64,000 nucleotides of DNA from Stenotrophomonas sp. VV52 (GCF_002893095.1 NZ_PKQQ01000009.1:1-64000); one strand, 5' to 3'; counted from the stretch's first letter, positions 27,558 to 36,284 are shown. Numbers and translations are program-made. The notes: generated from the sequence alone by a model not told the origin.

Positions 27558-27600
27558 CACAAACAAGAACGCCCCGGCCGGTGAGGCACGGGGCGTGTCT
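27558..27600 (-). terminator. Rho-independent terminator (minus strand) upstream of the YdcH-like gene
   Basis: Eight-base stem ACGCCCCG / CGGGGCGT (27569-27576 and 27589-27596) with a 12-base loop, followed on the minus strand by TCTTGTTTG. It ends a short transcript coming from about 27745, or reads through to the YdcH-like gene. Confidence 0.6.
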
Positions 27601-27745
27601 TCGGGAGGAGCACCGGCGTCAACCGCGACCGCAGGCGAACCCATGCGCCCAGCCCGGCCATTCCGGACTGCAGACTGCTCTGGTTCGTGCCCTCGGTACA
27701 TCGGCCCGGCCCTCCAATCGTCCGGGTCGCGGAAGGCCACCCGGA
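27558..27745 (-). ncRNA. Candidate short transcript (ncRNA or leader) between the OmpA-family and YdcH-like genes
   Basis: The 342 bases between the two genes hold no convincing CDS. They do contain, on the minus strand, a possible promoter (TTGAAC at 27775-27780, 17-base spacer, TAGGGT at 27752-27757). An eight-base perfect hairpin GTCCGGGT / ACCCGGAC follows near the expected transcript start, and about 150 bases later comes the terminator at 27558-27600. A 49-codon reading frame with a GGAGGG before its ATG lies inside. Its third codon positions are mixed rather than GC-rich, so I do not call it a gene. Known ncRNA families were not recognised. Confidence 0.3.
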
Positions 27746-27874
27746 CAATCGACCCTACGCCTGCCCAAGGGTGGGTTCAAGGGTTTCGTTTGAAATCGCT
27801 GGCGGTGCCCAGTCGGGGTTCAGGCTGAACACGCGGATCAACGAAAAAGTAACGAAAACAACGGGTTGAAACCG

Positions 27875-28768
27875 TCAGGGGGCTATGATGACCTCGGCCG
27901 AGCGGGCCTTGGTTGACGCGGCCTTCTTGCCCGCCACCTGGAAGCGGCTGGCGCTGACGCCCGCCGCGACCAGTGCGTCGCGCAGGGCTTCGGCGCGCTG
28001 CTGCCCTACCCCGGCGGCAGCGTCATAGGCCTCGATCCGGACCCGGCCCTTCTTGCCGATGTTCAGGTACTCGGCCAGCGCCTGCGCCTGGCCCTTGGCG
28101 CCCCCGGACAGCGCGCCCTTGCCGCTTGCGAAGGCGTCGCCCGGGAAGGTGAACACTTCGCCGCGGCTGTCGAACTTCGAGCCCGGCAGCTTGTTGCCCG
28201 AGACCAGCTCGGCTTCCTCGCGGGCCAGCTTGGCCGCGTTCTGCTGGGCGGCGCTGAGGCGGGCGGTCTGCTTGCCGGCCACGCTGGTCAGCGCGGTTTC
28301 GGCATCCTGGCGGGCCAGCGCTTCGGATTCGGCAGCCAGGCGCAGGCGTTCGGACTCCTCGGCCTGGATCTGGGCCTGCACGCGCAGGCGTTCGCTTTCC
28401 TGGCGGGCGCGCTGGGCGTCGCGGCGGCTGGCTTCGATCAGCAGGTCGCTGCGGGTGCGCTCGAGCTGGGCCAGTTCGCGCTTGGCCAGGGCGGCACGCA
28501 CGCTGGTTTCGGCGATGTCGACCCGGCGATCAGCCAGGTAGCGGGCCTGGTCGAGGTCACGGCGCTTGGCGTTGGCCAGCGTGGCAATGGCCTGCTGGGC
28601 CTGCAGGCGCTCGAAGGCGGCCAGCTCGTTGGTGTCCGGGTTGGCCTGGATCGCCATCAGGCGCTGGGTCAGCTGGGCCACGGCCGGGTCTTCGGCGGCG
28701 AAGGCCCGCGGCGACAGGGCCAGGCCGGCGGCGAGCAGCAGGGGCGAAAGGCGCAGGGCGGTCTTCAT
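27875..28768 (-). CDS. OmpA-family protein with N-terminal coiled-coil region
   Basis: 297 aa, start ATG 28766-28768. A signal peptide (MKTALRLSPLLLAAGLALSPRAFA) precedes a long helical, Gln/Ala/Arg/Glu-rich region (about residues 30-190) with coiled-coil character. The C-terminal 100 residues resemble the peptidoglycan-associating OmpA domain: LAEYLNIGKKGRVRIEAYDA, QQRAEALRDALVAAGV and RSAEVIIAP. The usual NxRLS-type arginine motif is weak, so binding of peptidoglycan is uncertain. The start overlaps the upstream DUF4398-like gene (ATGA). Confidence 0.78.
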   Translation of the reverse strand: MKTALRLSPLLLAAGLALSPRAFAAEDPAVAQLTQRLMAIQANPDTNELAAFERLQAQQAIATLANAKRRDLDQARYLADRRVDIAETSVRAALAKRELAQLERTRSDLLIEASRRDAQRARQESERLRVQAQIQAEESERLRLAAESEALARQDAETALTSVAGKQTARLSAAQQNAAKLAREEAELVSGNKLPGSKFDSRGEVFTFPGDAFASGKGALSGGAKGQAQALAEYLNIGKKGRVRIEAYDAAAGVGQQRAEALRDALVAAGVSASRFQVAGKKAASTKARSAEVIIAP

Positions 28769-29151
28769 CGGCGGCCCTCCCCGTCGGCGAGCTGGCGTTC
28801 GAGCTGGGTGACCTCGTTGCGGCGCAGCTGCAGCTGGGCGGTGGCGGTGGCTTCTTCGCTGCGGGCGCGGGCCAGGTCGGCGTCGGCGGTGGCACGCACG
28901 GCCATGGCCGGGGCGTTCTTGCGCTCGCGGCGGTCGCTGGCGGCGGCCTGGGCCTGCTCCAGGCCCTGGCGGGCCATGGCGATCAGGTCCGGGGCGTACT
29001 GGTCGGCATCGGCCTGGGTGGCCTTGTCCACGGCCTGCCGGGCCTGCATCAGTTCCAGGGCGCCATCCTGCGCCTGGGCGGCACCAGAGAGCGCGAATGC
29101 GCACGCCATCACATACAGAGTACGTCGTAATTGTGCGAAGCTAGGATTCAT
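28765..29151 (-). CDS. DUF4398-like periplasmic protein
   Basis: 128 aa from the ATG at 29149-29151, with an N-terminal signal peptide (ALSGAAQAQ cleavage region). The mature part is one long Ala/Arg/Gln/Glu-rich helix (LMQARQAVDKATQADADQYAPDL, then LARARSEEATATAQLQLRRNEV; shown in pieces) matching the DUF4398 pattern. It overlaps the OmpA-family gene and probably acts with it in the envelope. The ribosome binding site is weak. Function unknown. Confidence 0.7.
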   Translation of the reverse strand: MNPSFAQLRRTLYVMACAFALSGAAQAQDGALELMQARQAVDKATQADADQYAPDLIAMARQGLEQAQAAASDRRERKNAPAMAVRATADADLARARSEEATATAQLQLRRNEVTQLERQLADGEGRR

Positions 29152-29249
29152 TGGGGGTGCCGTTCGCCTGAAGTAGGTGCGCGGCCATTGTCGGAAGCCT
29201 GCGGCGTGCCTGCAAGGGCACGCGGCTGATTGTTGGGGAAACATTTCGC

Positions 29250-30377
29250 ATGGATATCGGCTATTTCCTGAAGCTGATGACCGAAAAGAACGCTTCGGAC
29301 ATGTTCTTGACCACCGGAGCGCCGGTGTACATCAAGATCGAAGGCAAGCTGTACCCGCTGGGGAACACCGGGTTGCCGCCGGGCATGGTCAAGAAAATCG
29401 CCTATTCGCTGATGGACGAGGGCCAGGTGCCGCAGTTCGAGCGCGACCTGGAGCTCAACATGGCCATCGCCCTGCCCGACGCGGGGCGCTTCCGCGTCAA
29501 CGTGTTCAAGCAGCGCGGTGAGGTGGGCATGGTGATCCGTGCCATCCGCAGCAAGATTCCGAGCATCGAAGAGCTCAACCTGCCGCAGGTCCTGAAGGAC
29601 GTCATCATGACCCCGCGCGGGCTGGTGCTGGTGGTGGGTTCGACCGGTTCGGGCAAGTCGACCTCGCTGGCCTCGATGATCGACCACCGCAACAGCACCA
29701 CGACCGGGCACATCCTCACCATCGAGGACCCGATCGAGTACCTGCACAAGCACAAGATGTCGATCGTCAACCAGCGCGAGGTGGGGCTGGACACGCATGC
29801 CTTCCACAACGCGCTGAAGAACGCGATGCGTGAAGCGCCGGACGTGATCCTGATCGGCGAAATCCTGGATGCAGAGACCATGGAGGCGGCCATTGCGTTC
29901 GCCGAAACCGGTCACCTGTGCCTGGCCACGCTGCACTCCAACAACGCCGACCAGACCATCGAGCGCATCCTCAACTTCTTCCCCGAGAGCGCGCACCGCA
30001 ACGTGCTGATGAACCTCTCGCTGAACCTGCGCGCGGTGATTTCCCAGCGCCTGGTCAAGGGCCAGGACGGGCGCCGCCTGCCGGCGACGGAAGTGTTGAT
30101 CAACACGCCGATGATCCGCGACCTGCTGCGCCGCGGCCAGGTGCACGAGATCAAGGCGGCGATGGAAGCCTCGCTGGAAGAAGGCATGGAAAGCTTCGAC
30201 CAGTGCCTGTTCCGGATGGCCAAGAACGGCATCATCGAGCAGGAAGAGGCGCTGCGCGCAGCCGATTCACGCGATGGCCTGGCGTTGAAGTTCCGCCTGT
30301 CCGAAGGCGGCGCGGAGCATGATCCGTACGCGGATTATTCGGCGGCGACGCCGGCGGCGATCACGCACGGGTTCTAG
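29250..30377 (+). CDS. pilU: Type IV pilus retraction ATPase of the PilT/PilU family
   Basis: Hexameric ATPase helping to retract type IV pili (twitching motility, DNA uptake). The 375-aa protein has the N-terminal PilT-like domain (KNASDMFLTTGAPVYIKIEG) and Walker A GSTGSGKST near residue 130. The Asp box reads TIEDPIEYLH, Walker B reads DVILIGEILDAETM, and the His box follows as LCLATLHSNNADQTIERI. The arginine normally seen in GEIRD is leucine here, a variation I associate with one PilU subgroup. pilT is not next to it. It ends five bases before the convergent maiA stop. Confidence 0.9.
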   Translation: MDIGYFLKLMTEKNASDMFLTTGAPVYIKIEGKLYPLGNTGLPPGMVKKIAYSLMDEGQVPQFERDLELNMAIALPDAGRFRVNVFKQRGEVGMVIRAIRSKIPSIEELNLPQVLKDVIMTPRGLVLVVGSTGSGKSTSLASMIDHRNSTTTGHILTIEDPIEYLHKHKMSIVNQREVGLDTHAFHNALKNAMREAPDVILIGEILDAETMEAAIAFAETGHLCLATLHSNNADQTIERILNFFPESAHRNVLMNLSLNLRAVISQRLVKGQDGRRLPATEVLINTPMIRDLLRRGQVHEIKAAMEASLEEGMESFDQCLFRMAKNGIIEQEEALRAADSRDGLALKFRLSEGGAEHDPYADYSAATPAAITHGF

Positions 30378-30382
30378 GACGG

Positions 30383-31051
30383 TTATGTTGCCGCGTCGGC
30401 CTGATTCTCGGGCCGCGCGGCATCGAATGCTTCCAGCCTCAGGCACGCCTCTTCGATCCGCACCAGCGTCGGATACGAAGTCAGGTCCACGTTGAACCGC
30501 CGCGCGTTGAACAGCTGCGGCACCAGGCAGCAGTCGGCCAGGGTCGGGGTGTCGCCGTGGCAGAAGCGCCCGGTTTCCACCGACTCGACCAGCATGCGCT
30601 CCATCGCGTCGAACCCCACCTGCATCCAGTGCCTGGTCCAGTCGTCGCGCTCGGGCTGCGGCACGTGCCAGGTGTCGCTGAAGAACTGCATCACCCGCAG
30701 GTTGTTGAGCGGGTGGATGTCGCACGCCACCAGTTGGGCCAGCGCGCGCACCCGGGCGCGGCCCAGTGCGTCGTCCGGCAGCAGTGACGGGTCCGGGAAC
30801 ACCTCGTCGAGGTACTCCAGGATCGCCATCGACTGCCGCACCACGCACTCGCCATGCACCAGGGTCGGCACCAGTTCCTGCGGGTTGAGCGCGGCGTAGC
30901 CCTCGCTGTGCTGCTGGCCGCCGTCGCGGACCAGGTGCACCGGCGTGATCTGGTGCGCCAGGCCCTTCAGGTTCAGGCCGATGCGCACGCGGTAGGCCGC
31001 ACTGGAGCGCCAGTAGCTGAACAGCTCGATGCGGTCGGCGGGGATGTTCAG
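30383..31051 (-). CDS. maiA: Maleylacetoacetate isomerase (zeta-class glutathione transferase)
   Basis: Isomerises maleylacetoacetate to fumarylacetoacetate with glutathione in tyrosine catabolism. The glutathione-binding N-terminus LFSYWRSSAAYRVRIGLNLKG is in frame upstream of the first ordinary start (GTG 30988), so the gene must begin earlier. The only candidate start before the frame runs into unrelated sequence is CTG at 31049-31051, overlapping the stop of the FAH-family gene as CTGA. That gives 222 aa. Downstream, NPQELVPTLVHG, RQSMAILEYLDE, DIHPLNNLRVMQF and LADCCLVPQLFNARRF are typical. Confidence 0.88.
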   Translation of the reverse strand: MNIPADRIELFSYWRSSAAYRVRIGLNLKGLAHQITPVHLVRDGGQQHSEGYAALNPQELVPTLVHGECVVRQSMAILEYLDEVFPDPSLLPDDALGRARVRALAQLVACDIHPLNNLRVMQFFSDTWHVPQPERDDWTRHWMQVGFDAMERMLVESVETGRFCHGDTPTLADCCLVPQLFNARRFNVDLTSYPTLVRIEEACLRLEAFDAARPENQADAAT

Positions 31052-32037
31052 GGCCGTGTCGCCTGTTCGATGCGCTGCTCGATGGCACCGAAGATGCTCT
31101 CGCCGGCGGCGTCGAACATTTCGATGCGGACCACGTCGCCGAACGACATGAAGGGGGTGCTCGGCTTGCCGTCGCGCAGGGTTTCCACGGTGCGCTGTTC
31201 GGCGAAGCAGGAGGCGCCCTTGCTGGTGTCTTCATTGGCGATGGTGCCCGAGCCGACAATGGCGCCGGCGCCCAGCGGACGGGTCTTGGCCGCATGCGCG
31301 ACCAGCTGGGCGAAGTTGAACTGCATGTCCACGCCGGCTTCCGGCGCGCCGAACCAAGCGCCGTTGATGTGGGTCACCAGCGGCAGGTGGACCTTGCTGT
31401 CCTGCCAGGCCTCGCCCAGTTCGTCGGGGGTGACGAACACCGGCGACAGCGCCGAACGCGGCTTGGACTGCAGGAAGCCGAATCCCTTGGCCAGTTCGCC
31501 CGGAATCAGGTTGCGCAGCGAGACGTCATTGACCAGGCCGACCAGCTGGATGTGCCCGGCCGCCTGTTCGGGGGTGACCGCCATCGGCACGTCGTCGGTG
31601 ATGACCACCAGCTCGGCTTCCAGGTCGATGCCGTACTCCTCGCTGACGACCTTCACCGCGTCGCGCGGGCCGTAAAAGCCGGCGCTGGTGGCCTGGTACA
31701 TCAGCGGGTCGGTGTAGAAGCTCTCCGGGACCTCGGCGCCACGGGCGCGGCGGACGCGCTCCACGTGCGGCAGGTAGGCGCTGCCGTCGACGAATTCATA
31801 GGAACGCGGCAGCGGCGCGGCCAGCGCCTGCAGGTCGATGTCGAACACGCCGTCGGCGCTGCCGTCGTTGAGCGACTCGTACAGGGCGTTCAGGCGCGGC
31901 GCCAGGTGGCTCCAGTCTTCCAGCGCCTGCTGCAGGGTGGCGGCGATCCCGGTGGCGCGCACGCCCTGGCGCAGGTCGCGCGAAACCACGATCAGGGTGC
32001 CGTCGCGGCCGCCTTCCTTCAAAGAACCAAGCTTCAT
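31048..32037 (-). CDS. Fumarylacetoacetate hydrolase family protein
   Basis: 329-aa FAH-fold hydrolase, by context the fumarylacetoacetase that ends tyrosine catabolism (fumarate plus acetoacetate). Motifs are YGIDLEAELVVITDDVPM with the metal-binding acidic residues, GHIQLVGLVNDVSLRN, AKGFGFLQSKPRSALSP, HINGAWFG and GSGTIANEDTSKGASC. It is shorter than the animal enzyme, like other bacterial FAH-family proteins, so exact substrate is inferred from its partner maiA. The 407-base gap to rhlE holds the divergent promoters. Confidence 0.85.
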   Translation of the reverse strand: MKLGSLKEGGRDGTLIVVSRDLRQGVRATGIAATLQQALEDWSHLAPRLNALYESLNDGSADGVFDIDLQALAAPLPRSYEFVDGSAYLPHVERVRRARGAEVPESFYTDPLMYQATSAGFYGPRDAVKVVSEEYGIDLEAELVVITDDVPMAVTPEQAAGHIQLVGLVNDVSLRNLIPGELAKGFGFLQSKPRSALSPVFVTPDELGEAWQDSKVHLPLVTHINGAWFGAPEAGVDMQFNFAQLVAHAAKTRPLGAGAIVGSGTIANEDTSKGASCFAEQRTVETLRDGKPSTPFMSFGDVVRIEMFDAAGESIFGAIEQRIEQATRP

Positions 32038-32444
32038 GGGTGGGTATCCGGGAATCGCAGAAATAAGGTTTCGAGTGTAACCAAATGCGCGGTGGTGCCA
32101 AGACGCATTGCGTCAAATGACGATAAACCATCCGGGTGAGACGGGGGCGTGGGTGCCCAACCTGAACGGGGCATTTGGTATGGCCGTCCCAGTTCCATTA
32201 CAATTGGTGGGTCTGCAGCGGCCGTCCGTTTCCCTTCGGGATCGCCGGCGATCCGGATCCTTGATCCCTCGCCCGCCCCCACTCCGACGCCATTCGTCAT
32301 GCATTCCAGTCTGCGCACCGCGCCGGCTGAACACAATTCTCGCAGCGCGGTTCACGGGAACGCTCCGAGTAAGCCGATCAACTCGATCTGCCTTGCGCTT
32401 GGCCATTCGGCCTGGCGTTACTTTGTCTTTGGAGCTTCCACCCG
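32038..32444. other. Divergent intergenic region, FAH-family gene / rhlE, with a long rhlE leader
   Basis: 407 bases without a gene. On the plus strand TTGGTA (32175-32180), an 18-base spacer and TACAAT (32199-32204) form a good promoter, which would give rhlE a leader of about 235 nt. That leader contains a perfect 16-base palindrome (GGATCGCC then its complement, 32239-32254). Long structured leaders are common in cold-responsive helicase genes, but nothing here identifies a known element. Confidence 0.45.
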
Positions 32445-33854
32445 ATGTCTTTTGAAAACCTGGGCCTTGCCCCGTTCCTGCTGCGCGCGTTGTCCGAGCA
32501 GGGCTATGAAAACCCGACCCCGATCCAGGAGCAGGCGATCCCGCTGGCCCTGGAAGGGCGCGACCTGCTGGCCGGCGCACAGACCGGTACCGGCAAGACC
32601 GCTGCCTTCGGCCTGCCGCTGCTGCAGCACCTGGGCACCAATCCGCAGGCCGTGAACGGCCCGCGCAAGCCGCGTGCGCTGGTGCTGGCCCCGACCCGCG
32701 AGCTGGCCACCCAGGTGCATGACAGCCTGCGCAGCTACAGCAAGTACCTGCGCATTCCGAGCGCCTGCATCTACGGTGGCGTCGGCATGGGCAACCAGTT
32801 CGACGTGCTGCGCCGTGGCGTGGACCTGCTGGTGGCCTGCCCGGGCCGCCTGATCGACCACCTGGAGCGTCGCAGCGTCGACCTCTCCGGCATCGAGATC
32901 CTGGTGCTGGACGAAGCCGACCGCATGCTGGACATGGGCTTCCTGCCGTCGATCAAGAAGATCCTGGCCAAGCTGCCGCGCCAGAACCGCCAGACCCTGC
33001 TGTTCTCGGCGACCTTCGAAGAGAGCATCAAGCAGCTGGCACTGGAATTCATGCGCGACCCGGCGCAGATCCAGGTGACCCCGAAGAACACCGTGGCTGA
33101 AACCATCACCCACCGCGTGCACCCGGTCGATGGCGCGCGCAAGCGCGAGCTGCTGCTGCACCTGCTGGCGCAGGACAGCCGCGAGCAGACCCTGGTGTTC
33201 GGCCGTACCAAGCACGGCTGCGACAAGCTGGCGATGTTCCTGGACAAGGCCGGCATCAAGACCGCCGCCATCCACGGCAACAAGAGCCAGGGCCAGCGCC
33301 TGCGTGCGCTGGGCGACTTCAAGGCCGGCCGCGTGACCGTGCTGGTGGCCACCGACATCGCCGCGCGCGGTATCGACATCAACGAGCTGCCGAAGGTCAT
33401 CAACTACGACCTGCCGATGGTGCCGGAAGACTACGTGCACCGCATCGGCCGTACCGGCCGCAATGGTTCGACCGGCCAGGCGATTTCGCTGGTGGCGCAG
33501 GACGAAGCCAAGCTGCTGCGCCAGATCGTGCGCCTGCTCGACAAGGACATGGACATCCGCGACGTGCCGGGCTTCGAGCCGCAGACCCCGATCCGCTGGG
33601 GCAACAGCGCGCCGGGCAAGGCCGAAGTGCCGGGTGGCGATCGTTCGCCGCGCAAGCACGCACGTCGTCCGCACGGTGAAGCGCCGCGCCATGCGCATGC
33701 CGGTGCGAAGAGCGGCGGTGGGCAGCGTGACGGTGCCGGGCGCGGTGCAAGCCGTGGCGCCGGTAACGGTGCGCCGCGTGGCGGTGCGCCGTCGGGCCAG
33801 CGCCGTGGCGGTGGCGGGCGCGGGCCGGGCGGTGGTGGTCATCGCGCTGGTTGA
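32445..33854 (+). CDS. rhlE: DEAD-box ATP-dependent RNA helicase, RhlE type
   Basis: 469 aa. All helicase motifs are present: Q motif (GYENPTPIQEQAIP), I AQTGTGKTAAF, Ia PTRELATQV, Ib CPGRLIDHL, II VLDEADRMLDMGF, III FSATF, IV LVFGRT, V VATDIAARGIDI and VI HRIGRTGRNG. The last 80 residues are a basic Gly/Arg/His-rich tail typical of RhlE-type proteins and likely to bind RNA. Expected to act in ribosome assembly and RNA turnover. A strong terminator follows. Confidence 0.93.
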   Translation: MSFENLGLAPFLLRALSEQGYENPTPIQEQAIPLALEGRDLLAGAQTGTGKTAAFGLPLLQHLGTNPQAVNGPRKPRALVLAPTRELATQVHDSLRSYSKYLRIPSACIYGGVGMGNQFDVLRRGVDLLVACPGRLIDHLERRSVDLSGIEILVLDEADRMLDMGFLPSIKKILAKLPRQNRQTLLFSATFEESIKQLALEFMRDPAQIQVTPKNTVAETITHRVHPVDGARKRELLLHLLAQDSREQTLVFGRTKHGCDKLAMFLDKAGIKTAAIHGNKSQGQRLRALGDFKAGRVTVLVATDIAARGIDINELPKVINYDLPMVPEDYVHRIGRTGRNGSTGQAISLVAQDEAKLLRQIVRLLDKDMDIRDVPGFEPQTPIRWGNSAPGKAEVPGGDRSPRKHARRPHGEAPRHAHAGAKSGGGQRDGAGRGASRGAGNGAPRGGAPSGQRRGGGGRGPGGGGHRAG

Positions 33855-33875
33855 TCCTTGCCGGTAGCGAACAAG

Positions 33876-33906
33876 AAAAAGGGCGACGCATTGCGTCGCC
33901 CTTTTT
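33876..33906 (+). terminator. Rho-independent terminator of rhlE
   Basis: Stem AAAAAGGGCGACGC / GCGTCGCCCTTTTT around a three-base loop (ATT), ending in a T-run. The A-tract on the left makes it usable from both directions. Confidence 0.9.
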
Positions 33907-33907
33907 C

Positions 33908-33977
33908 GTAGTGCCGGCCGCTGGCCGGATCCGCACGATGCCGGCAGGACGAGGAGCCGGCCGGCGGCCGGCACTAC
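33908..33977. repeat. Paired GTAG-type REP elements (SMAG-like)
   Basis: GTAGTGCCGGCCGCTGGCC in one orientation and its inverted partner ending GCCGGCACTAC, about 30 bases apart, between rhlE and the TonB receptor gene. This matches the GTAG-headed palindromes described in S. maltophilia. Confidence 0.8.
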
Positions 33978-33980
33978 GGG

Positions 33981-36284
33981 TTACCAATTAAACGCTACGG
34001 TGATGCGCGCGTTCCGCCCGGGCTCGCTGTACCGACCAATACCTTCATCGTTGACGTATCCGTACAAGGTATTGCTGCCCTGGTACACGCCGCGCACGCG
34101 CTGCCACAGGTAATACTCGCGGTTGGTCAGGTTGTAGATGCCCGCGCTGATCTTCCACTGGTCGCTGATGTTCCAGCTGCCAAACAGGTCCAGTACGGTG
34201 TAGCCATCGGCCTTGTCCAGCCACGCCGGGGTGCTGACCGTGCCGTTGGCGGCGGTGGTATAGGCATCGTCGGCGTGCTTGGCCGCTGCATGGGTCACCG
34301 CTGCGGTCACGTTCCACACCGCCGACGGCGCATAGCGCACGCCCAGCACCGCGCTGGCCGGCACGATGCTTTCCAGCGGGTCGCCGTTCTGCTTTTTGCC
34401 TTCGCTGTACGAGGCCGCCAACCGCGCGGACCACGCATCGTTGAACTGCACGCGCCCTTCCAGCTCCACGCCCTTCACCGTCACCTGCCCTGCGTTGGTG
34501 GGCATGGTGTAGGCGCGCTCATACAGGATCGGACCGCGCGCGGTGGTGCGGAAGCCGCCGGGGATCTGCTGGGTGAGCGTGCTGTACTCGATGAAGTTGT
34601 CGTAGCGGTCGCGGAATACCGAGAGGCCGAACTGCGCAGCGTCGGTGCTCCAGCGGTAGCCCAGCTCGACGTTCAGGCTCTTCTCCGAGGACAGGTCCGG
34701 GTTGGACACGGTGTCGTTGAACACCAGCGGCTGCCCGGTCTGCGCGTTGATCAGGGTGGTGGTGCTGCTCGGCGAGTACATGTCGGCCACAGACGGAGCA
34801 CGGAAGCCACGGCCCACCTGCGCCCACAGCGAATGCGCGGGGAGGAAGCGGAACTCGGCGCCGACCTGCCAGCTGGGCGACGCGAACGAGACATCGCGCA
34901 CGGTGCCGGTGCGGTCGACGAAGGTGCTGTCCACCTGCGGCGAGTAGTCGTAGCGGTCGTAACGCGCCCCGGCGCTGAGGGTCAGGCGCTCGTCGAACAG
35001 GCGCACGCTGTCGCGCAGGTACACGTTCCAGTTGTCCACGTCGGTCTTCGGCACCTGGCGCGGGTCCACGTCCACCGAGGCCACATCGCCGGCGGCGTTC
35101 CAGCGCGTGTCCACCGCGGTGAAGTCCACGTCGCGCTGCTGCCACGCCATGCCGTACACCAGGTCGTGCTGCGCGCCGCCGGTGCTGAAGGCCTTGGTGA
35201 AGTCCAATGCGGCGCGGTCCAGGGTCTGCTCGGTGGAGCGGTTCTCGCTGCGCAGGCACGGGATGGCGCCGCCCGGGCAGCCACTGCCGGCGGTGATGGT
35301 GGTGATGCCCCGGCTTTCGGTGACCTGGCGGTCCAGCTGCGCTTCGAGGGTGTCGAACACGGCGTTTTCGGCCAGCCACTGGTAGTGCGCGCCGTACCGG
35401 TCGCGGTCATTGGTGTCGTGGCCCTCGCGGGTCAGGTAGCCCGGGGCGTACACGCGCGAGAGGTTGTCCACGTCATTGGTGGCACGGCCGCGCTCGTACA
35501 TGAAACCGAGGGTGTTGGCTTCGTTCAACTGCAGGTCGAGCTTGCCGAGCAGGTTGTCGCGGGTGCTGTCGACCGGGTCGGGGGTGCGGCGGCCAACGCC
35601 GGTGCGGTCATTCGTGGTGTCGTAGTACGACTCGGTTTCGTGGCCTTCGCGGCGGGTGTAGACCAGCATCGATTCGACGATGCCGGTGCGGTTGGCGAAG
35701 GTCAGCGTGCCCATGGTTTCGTCGTTGGCCCCGGAGTAGCCCGCCTTGAAGCCGATGTGGGTGTCGTTGCCTGCCGGGTTGAGATAGTCGGCCGGGTCCT
35801 TGGTGGTGAACACCACCGCGCCGCCGAGCGCACCGCTGCCGGCGCTGATCGAGTCGGCGCCCTTCACCACCGCCAAACTCTTGAGCGTGTCGATGTCCAC
35901 GTCGCCGCGGCCGCCGCGGAAGAATTCGTAGGAGCGCGCGGTTTCCACCGACTCACCGAGGCTCAGGCCATCCACCGTGATCGCGACGCGGTCGCTTTCC
36001 AGGCCGCGGATGTTGAAGCCGTTGTCGCCGAAGCGGCCCATGTCGACGATGCTGACACCGGGGATGTAGCGGATCGCTTCTTCCATGGTGTTCGCCATCT
36101 CGGCGTCGAGGTCGGCGGCGGTGAGGACGGTGACATTCTGGTTGGCGGACTTGGCACGCTGGGCGCGTTCGGCTTCAACGCGCACGGTGTCCAGGGTGCT
36201 GGCGTCGGCCGGGGCCTCGGCGTGGGCAGGGGCGGCCAGGCACGCGACTACCGCCAGCGTGAGCAGGGAAAGGGACAGCTTCAT
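33981..36284 (-). CDS. TonB-dependent haem/haemoglobin-type receptor
   Basis: 767-aa outer-membrane receptor with a signal peptide (AAPAHA), TonB box DTVRVEA near residue 32, a plug domain (AIRYIPGVSIVDMGRFG, NIRGLESDRVAITVDGL, VKGADSISAGSGALGGAV), then a 22-strand barrel region ending in an aromatic-terminal strand (RITVAFNW). The haem-receptor pair FRAP (GFRAPSVADMYS) and NPxL (NPDLSSEKS) is present, supporting haem or haemoproteins as ligand. It lies downstream of the EF-hand and DUF4198 genes, separated from them by a REP array. Confidence 0.87.
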   Translation of the reverse strand: MKLSLSLLTLAVVACLAAPAHAEAPADASTLDTVRVEAERAQRAKSANQNVTVLTAADLDAEMANTMEEAIRYIPGVSIVDMGRFGDNGFNIRGLESDRVAITVDGLSLGESVETARSYEFFRGGRGDVDIDTLKSLAVVKGADSISAGSGALGGAVVFTTKDPADYLNPAGNDTHIGFKAGYSGANDETMGTLTFANRTGIVESMLVYTRREGHETESYYDTTNDRTGVGRRTPDPVDSTRDNLLGKLDLQLNEANTLGFMYERGRATNDVDNLSRVYAPGYLTREGHDTNDRDRYGAHYQWLAENAVFDTLEAQLDRQVTESRGITTITAGSGCPGGAIPCLRSENRSTEQTLDRAALDFTKAFSTGGAQHDLVYGMAWQQRDVDFTAVDTRWNAAGDVASVDVDPRQVPKTDVDNWNVYLRDSVRLFDERLTLSAGARYDRYDYSPQVDSTFVDRTGTVRDVSFASPSWQVGAEFRFLPAHSLWAQVGRGFRAPSVADMYSPSSTTTLINAQTGQPLVFNDTVSNPDLSSEKSLNVELGYRWSTDAAQFGLSVFRDRYDNFIEYSTLTQQIPGGFRTTARGPILYERAYTMPTNAGQVTVKGVELEGRVQFNDAWSARLAASYSEGKKQNGDPLESIVPASAVLGVRYAPSAVWNVTAAVTHAAAKHADDAYTTAANGTVSTPAWLDKADGYTVLDLFGSWNISDQWKISAGIYNLTNREYYLWQRVRGVYQGSNTLYGYVNDEGIGRYSEPGRNARITVAFNW

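Noticed and set aside
27552-27740. Frame of about 49-62 codons ending GAFLFVL upstream of the YdcH-like gene
   Set aside because: It passes through a terminator hairpin and lacks GC-rich third positions; kept only as part of a possible RNA.
29829-29880. pilU as a pseudogene because of the GEILD change
   Set aside because: Full length, all other motifs intact, and leucine here seems to occur in related PilU proteins.
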